This document shows, piece by piece, positions 49,149 through 57,255 of a stretch of DNA of 57,255 nt; the stretch's first letter is position 1; every line of letters begins with the position of its first letter. The translations under genes were made by a program, and so were the position numbers. Where the stretch lies: positions 1-57,255 of IMG/VR virus record IMGVR_UViG_3300049489_000428. One strand, given 5' to 3'. The stretch is from a virus. The notes under the pieces were generated by a model. It did not search any database and was not told the DNA's origin. It worked only from the letters and a program-made list of their open reading frames with translations.

Positions 49149-51405
49149 GTTTCTCTTCCCATTTACCAAACGAGTAGTCATCACCAATTTCTTGATCTAC
49201 TCCAATAGGGCAATTCTTGATACTTACTCCGCGATCTTTCTGGGTACACATCTTTAGAAGTTTACAGAATTCTTCTACGTCTTCTTCTTTCACAACAGCA
49301 ACGATAGAGTCATGTACCAACATGATAATCTGAGCATCCAACACCTTAGCAGAAGTCTTCAGTATATTATTCATATCAATCGCTGCGAGTAGATTAATAT
49401 CCGAAGCAACTGATTGAACAAGGAAATTAATCCCTGAACGCACTTCATGACCAGCAATACCCTTATCGGGGCTGGACACATTCTTCAGCCTACGTTTACG
49501 ACCTAAAGCAGAGTAGATATATGCGTGTTCCTTAATATAGCTCTGACAGTTATTTAACCACTTCCTCAATTTAGGGAAGGTCTCAAAATACTCATCAATA
49601 GTATTGACGGCTTCTTCAATTGAGAAGTTACCACCTTCCTTGTTAACTGTGGTTGCTACCTTTTCTGGCCCGCTTCCGTACAAAATGCCAAATGATATGG
49701 CCTTGGCCGCCTGTCTTTCTATCTTATAGAGCTTTTTAAGATCCTCAACAAGACAGTCTAACTTAAAGACCTTCTTCGCGATAGAGCTATGGAAATCCTT
49801 ACCAGTAATGAATACATCCTGCAGATTCTTATCACCAGATAGAACCGCTGCTACGTACATCTCAGCGGTAACCAAGTCTTGACTTACAATTTTATAACCG
49901 GGTGGGGCTTTAATACTGCCCTTAACTACTGGGTTATCTCTAGGCAATTGTTGAGCATTAAACTTGCCACTACTAGACAACCTGCCGGATGTGGTACTAG
50001 TAAGATTAAAGTTGGTTCTAATTCTACCATCCATATCAATGACACCCTTAAGTGCATCAATATAGGTATTCTTAATCTTACTTAGCTGTCTAATAGTCAT
50101 CAAATGCTTGACTACTGGATGGCTGGATTCTAGTTCTTCGAGGACTTCCGCATCGGTAGAGAGTTGACCGGTTCCTGTCTTTTTTCCAGGCGATTTAAGT
50201 CCAATGTAGTCGAAGAGGAGTTTCCGTAGTTGAGTTGGAGAGTTTGGATTAAATTCCGCACCTTGGAGTCGCTGAAATTCTTGAACTTCTTTAAGCCCAT
50301 ACAGATACTGTTTTGCATTTGTTAGGTCATCCGTCAAAATCCTGTCTGCGTATTCCAGACGTTCTTTGTCAAACGGGATACCATTTCCCTCCATTTCTGC
50401 TAGGAAGAATATTCCAGGTATCATAATATTTTCGTAAGCTCCTCGTATCTGTGAGGAAGAATCGGCATACAAATACTTACGAAATAGTTTGTATAATTCA
50501 AATGTTACTGCCGTATCACAGGCAGCATACTTATACATAATCTCAAACGGAATAACGTCGTAGGTAAAGTCGGCTTCTAGTATATGATTACGTTTGCAAT
50601 AGTCTTTCTTAAAATCGTCTAGATCCTTATCGTACTCACCGTAGTCAGTATATTTTAGTGCCAATTCCTTTAGGCCGTGACTACCGACAGTCTCGTCCAG
50701 CATATAATGCATTACTAGGGTATCGTGCGTATGTTTTGGATCAAACTTTAGGCCAAAATGGTAGCTAAGCATCTGCATATCAAACTTGGCATTATGAAAT
50801 ACGATTGTCTTATTGTTAATAATATCCTGAAGAAGCTCCGTGTTGTAATCACTCATAGCATCAGAGGATATATACGCGCCCTCTCTGATACCATTAGAAA
50901 TAGAGATACCCAGAACGTTACAGTTTCTAGCATAAAGCCCACTAGTTTCTGTATCAAGAGATACAGTAGCCTCCCCACTTTCTCTTATCTTAGTAAGATA
51001 CGCTAGAGCTTCTTCTTCGTCTTGAATTCCTACAAATTCTCCATGCGTCTTTACTACTAAATCCCCAGAAATATTACGATGCAATTTCTTAATGGCTTCC
51101 TCGAAAGGAGCCTTAGCTTCCGGCTTAAATGCAAGAATTGCTGGATTCATAATTGGAATATACTTCTCCTCAATTATATGTCCGGCCTTCTCCCCAATAG
51201 CCGTTTTACCCGTGTAATACTTCAATGCTTCAGACCCAACTAGAATTACAAAGTCATAACCCGTGGGATCAAAATCAGTATCGACATCCTTCTTCAGAAG
51301 TTTTTCTACACGTACTGAAGATAGGTGGTAGTGGTCAAAATCGAACTTAAGATACTGCTTGTAGTTTGTTTTGCTCGGTTGTTTATCAATTAGCGCTATG
51401 TTCAT
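49078..51405 (-). CDS. DNA polymerase I family (family A, T5 D9-like)
   Basis: 775 aa. N-terminal part (1-130) with uracil-glycosylase-like look (VILVGSEALKYYTG), then 3'-5' exonuclease (SLDTETSGLYARN, HNAKFDMQML, YAACDTAVTF). Polymerase: motif A DLVTAEMYVAAVLSGD (about 505), motif B RQAAKAISFGILYGSGP (about 566) and motif C VHDSIVAVV (about 703). Replicative polymerase with proofreading and no 5' nuclease. Motif A has the usual Asp; Glu of SQIEL is replaced by TAE. Confidence 0.93.
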   Translation of the reverse strand: MNIALIDKQPSKTNYKQYLKFDFDHYHLSSVRVEKLLKKDVDTDFDPTGYDFVILVGSEALKYYTGKTAIGEKAGHIIEEKYIPIMNPAILAFKPEAKAPFEEAIKKLHRNISGDLVVKTHGEFVGIQDEEEALAYLTKIRESGEATVSLDTETSGLYARNCNVLGISISNGIREGAYISSDAMSDYNTELLQDIINNKTIVFHNAKFDMQMLSYHFGLKFDPKHTHDTLVMHYMLDETVGSHGLKELALKYTDYGEYDKDLDDFKKDYCKRNHILEADFTYDVIPFEIMYKYAACDTAVTFELYKLFRKYLYADSSSQIRGAYENIMIPGIFFLAEMEGNGIPFDKERLEYADRILTDDLTNAKQYLYGLKEVQEFQRLQGAEFNPNSPTQLRKLLFDYIGLKSPGKKTGTGQLSTDAEVLEELESSHPVVKHLMTIRQLSKIKNTYIDALKGVIDMDGRIRTNFNLTSTTSGRLSSSGKFNAQQLPRDNPVVKGSIKAPPGYKIVSQDLVTAEMYVAAVLSGDKNLQDVFITGKDFHSSIAKKVFKLDCLVEDLKKLYKIERQAAKAISFGILYGSGPEKVATTVNKEGGNFSIEEAVNTIDEYFETFPKLRKWLNNCQSYIKEHAYIYSALGRKRRLKNVSSPDKGIAGHEVRSGINFLVQSVASDINLLAAIDMNNILKTSAKVLDAQIIMLVHDSIVAVVKEEDVEEFCKLLKMCTQKDRGVSIKNCPIGVDQEIGDDYSFGKWEEKHAENFKQYQISCLSNSEAGDNKV

Positions 51406-52244
51406 GTAATAAGTTCCTTTAAGTGCTTTATATCATCCGGATCCATCATTCCAGGATCTGCGTCATCTGCTAAGTCTATTTTCTTGCAGAGAAATCCTAG
51501 ATTATTTATAACTGGTTCCAGTTTACCAGCTGCGTCCTTGCCAGGAGCATCACCGTCAAATAGAATGTATATTTTATTGCAGCCCATTAATCTGTAATTA
51601 TTCAGTTTATGGCCGGTATCTTTAGTTATACCCTGAGTACCCATAACCGAAATAACATTAGTTATTCCATTATCAATGAGATTAAGAGCATCGAAAATAC
51701 CCTCTACTAGTATTAATGATCCATTAACAATATTGGGATTGTGTGGAAAGAAAGGAACTGGAACGCCCGAAGGTTTAATATCATAACGCTTACCAACATT
51801 GGAGAACATATGGCGTCCAATGAATACTTTAATCTTCCCTAAACCGTCGCGAAGAGGAAATACAATTCTATTCTCAAAATCCTTATGTGTAAAAGCCTCA
51901 TACTTTCTAAGAGTTTCTACGGATATACCTCGAAAAGGTTTATCGAATAGGGAGTATCCAAAAGGCATTTCCAGCCCTATTGATTCTGAGAATACTGCTT
52001 GTATCTTATTTTTAATCCTCATCACTTCTGCACTTTGCATATTCTGTACAATGCCAAAGTGCTTAAAAATGTTCCCCTTAAACCCGCAGGAGAAGCAATG
52101 AAGCATTCCAGTAAGTTTATCCACCCTAAGTGATGGATTCTTATCTGGATGCTCTGGATTTAAACAACGAATCAGTAGATCGTGTCCACTGAAGTTGAAG
52201 GGTATTCCCTTCTCTTTAAGTAGTGCTTCTACATCGTTAGACAT
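51402..52244 (-). CDS. DnaG-type primase
   Basis: 280 aa. An N-terminal zinc-binding domain (CLNPEHPDKNPSLRVDK...LHCFSCGFKG, CHxxCxxC-like), then a TOPRIM fold: LILVEGIFDALNLI (Glu, about 172) and ILFDGDAPGKDAAGKL (Asp-x-Asp, about 222). Short, with no helicase-binding domain. It makes RNA primers with the neighbouring DnaB-like helicase. Overlaps polymerase by ATGA. Confidence 0.88.
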   Translation of the reverse strand: MSNDVEALLKEKGIPFNFSGHDLLIRCLNPEHPDKNPSLRVDKLTGMLHCFSCGFKGNIFKHFGIVQNMQSAEVMRIKNKIQAVFSESIGLEMPFGYSLFDKPFRGISVETLRKYEAFTHKDFENRIVFPLRDGLGKIKVFIGRHMFSNVGKRYDIKPSGVPVPFFPHNPNIVNGSLILVEGIFDALNLIDNGITNVISVMGTQGITKDTGHKLNNYRLMGCNKIYILFDGDAPGKDAAGKLEPVINNLGFLCKKIDLADDADPGMMDPDDIKHLKELIT

Positions 52245-52246
52245 AT

Positions 52247-53611
52247 CTAAAATGGCAATTCGCCTTCAACGGCCTTAGTTTCACCAACAGTGGGCACATG
52301 CCCCTTCTTCTCTTTCTTCTCGTCTCTAGGCATCTCAGTAGGATCAATTGTTAAAGTGTCCCAATTCATTCCAACCCTAAAGTGGGCAGCTGGTCCACTT
52401 CTAATCTTTGTATTTTCAAAGTCCATGTACCCATCGCCGCGTCCAAGTTTAAATGAATAGTCAGCCGAGTCTAGGATACCTTTAGCAAATCTGGCTTCTC
52501 CACTAGAGTCAATCTGAAACGCACTGACAACTAGAAGGTCATACTTTGGGCCAAACGCTTTTAGATGAGAAGATACATCAATCTGAGCCTTCCAATCAAA
52601 TTTATCTGTTTTAGAGGTTGTAGTGGTGATTTGGTTAATATAGTCAATAACAGCCACTTTTAGTTTATCACCAAACTTGGCTTTAAGTTTTTGTAAGTGC
52701 ACATCTATACTAGTAATAGATAGTGCAGGATCATCTATGATTACCAGCTGATTGTCCTTCTTAAGAGAGCAATTTTTTACTAGCTGACTTTCAAATCTGT
52801 ATCTATCCTTGTGTTCTAAAAATTCTCTGTAAGCATCGTCACCATCAGCAAACATATCTGCGCGCACTTTAGCAATCTTTCTAACCTGCTCTTCTGTAAG
52901 CTTATTATGACGAATATGCATTACAGGTACTCCGGAGAGAATTGAAATATGTCTTTCAAATATCTCGTGGGCGCGCATTTCGATTGTGAAGTAAACGCCC
53001 ACATCACCAGCAATATACTGGTTAGCGGCGATATTACTACATACAACCGACTTTCCTTTTCCTCTTTCTCCACCGAAGATCATATACTCTGTTCGACGAG
53101 CCCCTTGCTCTGAATCAAACAGATTACTGATACCTAGAGACACTCTCTTGTGTGCAACTGTATCTTCTGGTTGGAAAATAGTAATTTGGTCCGAGTTTAC
53201 TACTGTAGTACTAGTATGTGTCTTTTCGTCTAGAGTTAGAGCAATCTCAGAAATGCTAGTCTTAATCTGCTCACTGTCCATCACAGTGATTTCATCAATG
53301 AATCTGTCCATTGACTTTAATGCTTCATTCTGGGTATACTCATTTACTAGAGAATCAATAGCAATATCCAGCTCTACGTCTGGAATATCTAGAGAGGCTA
53401 GAGCCTTTAGATTTTGTTTTGTAACTGGGTCACGTACAAATAGATCTAACTCGGCGAAATCTGGAACAGAATTATATTTGTTGTAATACTTGCTGATTGC
53501 GGAATATACAGAGCTGTAGGCTACATTAAAGAAAGACAGTTTAATTCTAGACCAACCGTCTAAGCTTTTATCTGCGATAATTTTGTGGAGAACTACAGCA
53601 CCAATATCCAT
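52247..53611 (-). CDS. replicative DNA helicase (DnaB family)
   Basis: 454 aa. RecA-like core with Walker A GGERGKGKSVVCSN (about 178-191), Walker B region VAVIDYINQI (about 321), and DnaB-type VVSAFQIDSSGEARFAKG (sensor Gln/His position). It lacks the long N-terminal DnaB domain but has helices there. Hexameric fork helicase. The C-terminal tail is acidic. Confidence 0.85.
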   Translation of the reverse strand: MDIGAVVLHKIIADKSLDGWSRIKLSFFNVAYSSVYSAISKYYNKYNSVPDFAELDLFVRDPVTKQNLKALASLDIPDVELDIAIDSLVNEYTQNEALKSMDRFIDEITVMDSEQIKTSISEIALTLDEKTHTSTTVVNSDQITIFQPEDTVAHKRVSLGISNLFDSEQGARRTEYMIFGGERGKGKSVVCSNIAANQYIAGDVGVYFTIEMRAHEIFERHISILSGVPVMHIRHNKLTEEQVRKIAKVRADMFADGDDAYREFLEHKDRYRFESQLVKNCSLKKDNQLVIIDDPALSITSIDVHLQKLKAKFGDKLKVAVIDYINQITTTTSKTDKFDWKAQIDVSSHLKAFGPKYDLLVVSAFQIDSSGEARFAKGILDSADYSFKLGRGDGYMDFENTKIRSGPAAHFRVGMNWDTLTIDPTEMPRDEKKEKKGHVPTVGETKAVEGELPF

Positions 53612-53913
53612 TATTCTTTAAACTTACATTCATTTGCATGGATTATTGAGTTTAATTCATCCTCAATCTTAGCCATGATCTCTTCTTTTAGTAGAATAAT
53701 TTTACTACTATAATTATAGGATGAATCATGTAATAAACATAACTGGTCGTAACCAATCATTTGCTGCAATACAAATCTTAAAATGTCCTCTACGGAGTTT
53801 GTTTCCGGATGTACCTCTACGGTAACAGACTTACCTAGCAGAGTTTTCATCCGGTCTATAGCCTCTTCTCTAGTAAAAGAGTCTAAATCACTAAATTCTA
53901 CATTTACTTTCAT
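53611..53913 (-). CDS. hypothetical protein, 100 aa
   Basis: MKVNVEFSDLDSFTREEAIDRMKTL..., acidic and helical with a short beta start (TVEVHPETNSVEDILRFVLQQM). Start at 53913 has AGGAGG 4 bp upstream; the frame extends to 53931. It lies next to the helicase gene, where some phages encode a helicase loader, but no similarity was recognised. Confidence 0.6.
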   Translation of the reverse strand: MKVNVEFSDLDSFTREEAIDRMKTLLGKSVTVEVHPETNSVEDILRFVLQQMIGYDQLCLLHDSSYNYSSKIILLKEEIMAKIEDELNSIIHANECKFKE

Positions 53914-53933
53914 CTTTCCTCCTGTCACCAATA

Positions 53934-53963
53934 TTCACTAACCAATATAATAAATATTGGTAA
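53934..53963. repeat. ATATTGG palindromic cluster in promoter gap
   Basis: The minus strand carries ACCAATATTTATTATATTGG (a palindrome) and a third half ATATTGGT close by, between the D5-like terminator and the 53913 gene. It may be an operator. Any promoter here is AT-rich and not certain. Confidence 0.45.
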
Positions 53964-53965
53964 CA

Positions 53966-53997
53966 AAAAGGCGAGGTAGTTACCCACCTCGCCTTTT
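53966..53997 (-). terminator. terminator after D5-like gene
   Basis: 12-bp stem AAAAGGCGAGGT / ACCTCGCCTTTT with an 8-base loop and T-run on the minus strand (and on the plus strand). Confidence 0.88.
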
Positions 53998-54012
53998 ATT
54001 TGGTTACAGCGA

Positions 54013-54744
54013 TTAGGCTGTAGCTTCTGCCTTCTTCGCTTTCTTAGCTGCGCCGTCATAGTCAGCGCAAGTAAGTCCGCGGCGAGTAAGCATTGTCTTA
54101 ACACCACGATCAGTCTTTTCAAGAGCCGTCGCGATTTCAGCAACCTTCATGCCGGGAATCTTAGCCAGAATTTCTTCAACTGGGTCAACGTTGTCAACCT
54201 TAGTTGCTTGCTTGGGAAGAGCAGTCAGCTCACCACTGCGAAGATAGCTAAGAGCCTTACCACGAATTGAGGGAACGCTCTTACCAAGAGCCTTCGCCAT
54301 ATCTTCAACACTGGCACCTGACTTGGCCATGCTAAGGAATACGGTTTCCTGTTCGGGGGTAAAGGTACGAGGCTCAACAGCCTTCTCAGTTTTCTTAACC
54401 GCGGCGGTCAGATCAAGGCTAAGAACCTTACCTTGAATAACCTTAGGCTCATACTTACCTTCTAGGAAGTTCGCAGCAATTTCTGCATAAGTATACTTAC
54501 CTTCGTTTTCGGATACGAAAGTCTTAAGGGCTTCGGTATCTCCTGGCGAAAACTTAGGTTCGCGGACCTTCGCCATACTGGCCACTTCGTGGCCCAGCTT
54601 GCGCAGCTTAGCTGCTACTGAACGAGAAGTCGTTCCCAGTTGTTCCGCCGCTGCTGCAACTGCATCACCCGAAACTGGGGAGGCTGTTCCAACGAGAGTA
54701 AGAAGTTGGGCGGTTACTTCATCATTCCACTTAAAAGTGCTCAT
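54013..54744 (-). CDS. repeat HTH DNA-binding protein (T5 D5-like position)
   Basis: 243 aa. At least three HTH-like units: LGTTSRSVAAKLRKLGHEV (about 36), LGKSVPSIRGKALSYLRSG (about 158) and LEKTDRGVKTMLTRRGL (about 210). Each is followed by basic residues, with a Lys/Ala-rich end. T5 D5, an abundant DNA-binding protein required for late transcription, lies at the same place beside split ligase genes. A strong terminator follows. Role as late regulator inferred from order. Confidence 0.65.
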   Translation of the reverse strand: MSTFKWNDEVTAQLLTLVGTASPVSGDAVAAAAEQLGTTSRSVAAKLRKLGHEVASMAKVREPKFSPGDTEALKTFVSENEGKYTYAEIAANFLEGKYEPKVIQGKVLSLDLTAAVKKTEKAVEPRTFTPEQETVFLSMAKSGASVEDMAKALGKSVPSIRGKALSYLRSGELTALPKQATKVDNVDPVEEILAKIPGMKVAEIATALEKTDRGVKTMLTRRGLTCADYDGAAKKAKKAEATA

Positions 54745-55508
54745 ACTTTTATATACCTTTCAATAAGCTGTTTAATCGTTAATATTGGAATATTTAACTT
54801 AAGCGCTTTATCTTTTTTTGTTGATTCTCGATCGTCCTCTTTTACAAGAACGTTAACCTTTGCGGTTAGATTGTCTACTACTTCAAAACCCAAACCTTTT
54901 AAATAGGTCTGAGCCTCTGTACGATTTTTATAATCGTTTAACAAACCGGTAATGCACACTACTACTGCTTGCTCCAGTTTAGCCGTAGAACTTTCTTTCT
55001 TCTTAGTTCTAAATGAAAACGGAAGCTGCATAACATCATCTTTGTTTACTTCCCACCACAGCATCAATTTCTCAGTAACTACGTTTCCTAACCCTGCTTC
55101 CTTACATTTTTCAATAGTTAGGTCTGGCAGATAGTGTAAGACTTTACATAGCTTTTGAGCCGCAACTGTTCCAAAACTTGGAATAGCTAATGCGGGTAGC
55201 AATTCCTCTAAGTCCGCATTACGCGACTGCTTGATGAATTCGATAATCTTAGTGGCCGTGGCATCTCCAAGAATATCTTTATACACACTAGGAGGCGTTG
55301 TATAAATCTCATTGACTGAGTTAAGATCCAATTTTTCAATTGTCTTTTCACCCAGACCCTTAATTTTCAAAACCTTAGCAAAATGTGCAATAGTCTTACT
55401 AACTTTAGCTGAGCAGTCAGCATTTCTACAAAATAATTGTCCATTAACTTCTTCGAGAGAAGATTCACAACACGGACACACACTCGGTATAATTATCTCG
55501 TTATTCAT
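54741..55508 (-). CDS. ligB: NAD-dependent DNA ligase, subunit B (zinc-HhH-BRCT)
   Basis: 255 aa. Zn finger CPCCESS...CRNADC (about 11-32), helix-hairpin-helix IKGLGEKTIEKL and SFGTVAAQKLCKVL, and BRCT QAVVVCITGLLNDYKNRTEAQTYLKGLGFEVV (about 180-210). These are the C-terminal domains of LigA in a separate polypeptide, as in T5. Its own promoter lies in the gap. Symbol used for the T5-style subunit, not the E. coli LigB. Confidence 0.82.
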   Translation of the reverse strand: MNNEIIIPSVCPCCESSLEEVNGQLFCRNADCSAKVSKTIAHFAKVLKIKGLGEKTIEKLDLNSVNEIYTTPPSVYKDILGDATATKIIEFIKQSRNADLEELLPALAIPSFGTVAAQKLCKVLHYLPDLTIEKCKEAGLGNVVTEKLMLWWEVNKDDVMQLPFSFRTKKKESSTAKLEQAVVVCITGLLNDYKNRTEAQTYLKGLGFEVVDNLTAKVNVLVKEDDRESTKKDKALKLNIPILTIKQLIERYIKV

Positions 55509-55528
55509 TGATCTCTCAGCATTTATAT

Positions 55529-55557
55529 ATTATAGCACCAGAGCTTTACAAATTCAA
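55529..55557 (-). promoter_or_regulatory. promoter between the ligase subunits
   Basis: TTGAAT (55552-55557), 17-bp spacer, TGC-TATAAT (55529-55534). The predicted start near 55522 is at the ATG of a 5-codon ORF (MLRDQ) whose stop overlaps the ligase B start. Confidence 0.7.
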
Positions 55558-55567
55558 ACATAAAATT

Positions 55568-56551
55568 CTAACGCTTACTAACAATACACGGAATAATATC
55601 GCCACTCCGTATGACTTCGACTTCGTCTCCAATATGAAGATCCAGCGCTTTAATAAAAGCTACATTATTGAGTGTGGCCTTTGTAATAGTAGCATCATCA
55701 ATTACTACCGGGTCTAGAATAGCTACTGGTGTAACTCGACCACTTTTACCAACCTGCCATACTACATTTCGAAGTGTGGTAAAGATTCCAGACTTACGCT
55801 GTTTGACAGCGATAGCTCCACGTGGATGATGCGCTGTACATCCTAGACTGTTAAAGTATTTGTTATTGTTTATTCTAAATACTTTTCCATCCGCCCTATA
55901 CTTAGATTCATCTACGGTAAATACAGTTTCAAAACCTAGGGTGGCTAACTTACATAGATCATTGTGATACGTTTCCTCTAAAGCCGGCTGCACTCCATAT
56001 GCATAGAAATGCAAATCCTCGTCTCGAGAATTAAATTCATCCAGAGACTTTAGAGCAAGTGCTCCAGATACATAATTTCTAGAGTTGCTTACTTCCTTAG
56101 CTACCACAACTTCGCCGGAAACCTGGATAATATTTTGTCCCTTAAACGGTACGGTATTGAGCGGAGGAATGCCTTTAATTGTGCTAATTTTGTCCGTAAT
56201 GAGTTGCCCGACATCACCATCTCCTCTAGTAGTCGCATATGCAAACATACCATTAATATAGGTAAGTTCAATTGCGGCTCCGTCCAATTTTGGGGTTTTA
56301 ACTAAGTGGGAAGTATTTTCAAACTTATCTAGGGGTGGCGGCAGTCCTCCTTCGTTCTCGTAGTGTTTTCTAAGAGAATACATCGGAAATACGTGTCGCT
56401 TCGTATTATCTTTTAGTTTGGCACCCACCGTTTCGTGCTTGACCATATCGCTTAAACGATCATACTGGTCATCAGATAGAAGAAGATCCTTACCCCCGTA
56501 GTAGGCTTTGGAAGCATTCTCCAATAGTTCTAGTAAAATGGACTTATCCAT
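55568..56551 (-). CDS. ligA: NAD-dependent DNA ligase, subunit A (adenylation/OB)
   Basis: 327 aa. An Ia-like start (ISLLELLENASKAYYGG; YDRL), nucleotidyl-transfer KxDG in LVKTPKLDGAAIELTY (Lys near residue 91), GDVGQLITDK, SGEVVVAKE and VWQVGKSGRVTPVAILDPV (motif V and OB). It seals nicks using NAD. It ends before the zinc finger, which is in the next gene. The two halves must associate. Confidence 0.85.
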   Translation of the reverse strand: MDKSILLELLENASKAYYGGKDLLLSDDQYDRLSDMVKHETVGAKLKDNTKRHVFPMYSLRKHYENEGGLPPPLDKFENTSHLVKTPKLDGAAIELTYINGMFAYATTRGDGDVGQLITDKISTIKGIPPLNTVPFKGQNIIQVSGEVVVAKEVSNSRNYVSGALALKSLDEFNSRDEDLHFYAYGVQPALEETYHNDLCKLATLGFETVFTVDESKYRADGKVFRINNNKYFNSLGCTAHHPRGAIAVKQRKSGIFTTLRNVVWQVGKSGRVTPVAILDPVVIDDATITKATLNNVAFIKALDLHIGDEVEVIRSGDIIPCIVSKR

Positions 56552-56835
56552 TAAAAAGGTATCTCCTCTTCTTTATCAATCTGCAATAGTTTATCTTTTA
56601 ACTCTTGAGCTTCGGCAGTAGATAGTAGCTCATACAGACCAGTAAAGAGTCTGTATGTTGAGTCTATGGTAAGGGGGAACGTGGCCCCTTCCTTTGTTGG
56701 AGCATAGTCTCCCTCAAAAGTTAGAAAATACTTTCTAATATGAAGATACTGAACTCCACGAAATTCTGATACTGTAAGCCTCCATTGAAGGTCTTTAGCA
56801 TCATCTTCATACAAAACTTTTGAGTAGAGATCCAT
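56551..56835 (-). CDS. PC4/YdbC-like ssDNA-binding coactivator (putative)
   Basis: 94 aa. WRLTVSEFRGVQYLHIRKYF followed by GDYAPTKEGATFPLTIDSTYRLFTGLYELLS has the beta-sheet-then-helix pattern of PC4/YdbC proteins (RGxxYLxIRxyf, TKKGISL, eLL). These bind single-stranded DNA as dimers and act in transcription or replication. Overlaps the ligase start (1 bp). Confidence 0.6.
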   Translation of the reverse strand: MDLYSKVLYEDDAKDLQWRLTVSEFRGVQYLHIRKYFLTFEGDYAPTKEGATFPLTIDSTYRLFTGLYELLSTAEAQELKDKLLQIDKEEEIPF

Positions 56836-57137
56836 TAGAAATTATTCCTTAGTACATCCGACAGTGGTTCTACAGCTGTAACTGTTTCACAGTCAATAGC
56901 CTTGAAATCATTTAGATCCCAACAAAATGCAACCACCAAATTTTCTTTAGCTTTTCTAACCGAACTAAGAGTTGGAGGCTCTTTTCGATACTTGGCGAAA
57001 TACAAGTCCCTAATATACTGTGTTTTGAAATCTAGCGTACAAACGTAGTATTTCTGTTTATTAGATACCTTACTGTTATAGTACACATATGCGTCGCCAT
57101 GAGTAACTAGAAGGTTTACAAAAGCTTTGCGATTCAT
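56835..57137 (-). CDS. hypothetical protein, 100 aa
   Basis: MNRKAFVNLLVTHGDAYVYYNSKVSNKQKYYVCTLDF..., basic, with a helical middle (SSVRKAKENLVVAFCWDLNDFK). It overlaps the PC4-like gene start by 1 bp and the next gene upstream by ATGA. No domain recognised. The YYVCTLDF and CWDLNDF parts suggest a small alpha/beta DNA-metabolism accessory. Confidence 0.6.
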   Translation of the reverse strand: MNRKAFVNLLVTHGDAYVYYNSKVSNKQKYYVCTLDFKTQYIRDLYFAKYRKEPPTLSSVRKAKENLVVAFCWDLNDFKAIDCETVTAVEPLSDVLRNNF

Positions 57138-57255
57138 TTAAAAGTAACTCCGTATTTTGATAGATAAGACAAATCGCAGAGTTCCCACGGTGGTTGATAT
57201 GCACAATGCTGCAATGGTTCGTCCATTAGAAAAATATTGTACACCACCTGATTCT
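57134..57255 (-). CDS. partial gene at right edge (C-terminus)
   Basis: The frame reads ...NQVVYNIFLMDEPLQHCA...SYLSKYGVTFK and ends in TGA overlapping the next ATG (ATGA), as is common in this operon. It runs past the window edge. Function unknown. Confidence 0.5.
   Translation of the reverse strand, partial: NQVVYNIFLMDEPLQHCAYQPPWELCDLSYLSKYGVTFK

Noticed and set aside
1-57255. tRNA genes
   Set aside because: No cloverleaf-like sequence with a TTCGA-type T-arm and suitable acceptor stem was found by eye; a tRNA scan would settle it.

Overview
The window is a large piece of a tailed double-stranded DNA phage (siphovirus) of a Gram-negative, probably proteobacterial, host. The lysis cassette has an i-spanin/o-spanin pair (lipobox LLVAC), so the host has an outer membrane. 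Consensus sigma-70 promoters and sites resembling host FNR/ANR and Fur boxes fit the same picture. No tRNA, rRNA, CRISPR array, integrase or repressor gene was recognised, so a lytic lifestyle is likely.

Layout. (1) Positions 1-5950, minus strand, visibly richer in G+C than the rest: small, mostly unknown early-type genes in short operons. They include a DEDD exonuclease, a HAD phosphatase, a SprT-like metalloprotein, a zinc ribbon, several tiny membrane proteins and a 41-residue protein that looks like the N-terminus of a type IV prepilin. Their intergenic regions share a highly constrained architecture: divergent promoters, a conserved block of about 65 bp in five copies, FNR-like or phage-specific sites, and Fur-like boxes. 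(2) Positions 5950-37350, plus strand, late genes: small terminase, a TPR-glycosyltransferase/methyltransferase insert, large terminase, secreted nuclease, HNH, portal, a fused prohead protease-major capsid gene, connectors, tail tube, chaperones with a -1 frameshift, a 2398-residue tape measure, tail tip, two glycine-rich adhesins, lysis genes and PhoH. (3) Positions 37350-57255, minus strand, replication and nucleotide genes: class II ribonucleotide reductase interrupted by a group I intron with an HNH gene, dUTPase, a secreted metzincin, flap endonuclease, a Hjc-like nuclease, SbcC/SbcD-like proteins, ssDNA-binding protein, SF2 helicase, DNA polymerase A, primase, DnaB-type helicase, a repeat HTH protein and a split NAD-dependent DNA ligase.

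The replication block follows the phage T5 D-gene order (ligase A/B, D5-like, helicase, primase, polymerase, D10-like, D11-D15-like, dUTPase), while the virion block (HK97-type portal and capsid, giant tape measure) does not look like T5. The genome is therefore a mosaic. A bidirectional terminator at 37315-37351 separates the two convergent blocks.

Most unusual points: the prepilin mimic; the five-copy control block with exact spacing of its parts; FNR-like and Fur-like boxes in the early control regions; an intron ORF whose ribosome binding site sits in a hairpin with a promoter inside it; a secreted reprolysin-like protease in the replication operon; and an OGT-like glycosyltransferase between the terminase genes. 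All functional calls are from motif recognition by eye; no database search was run.
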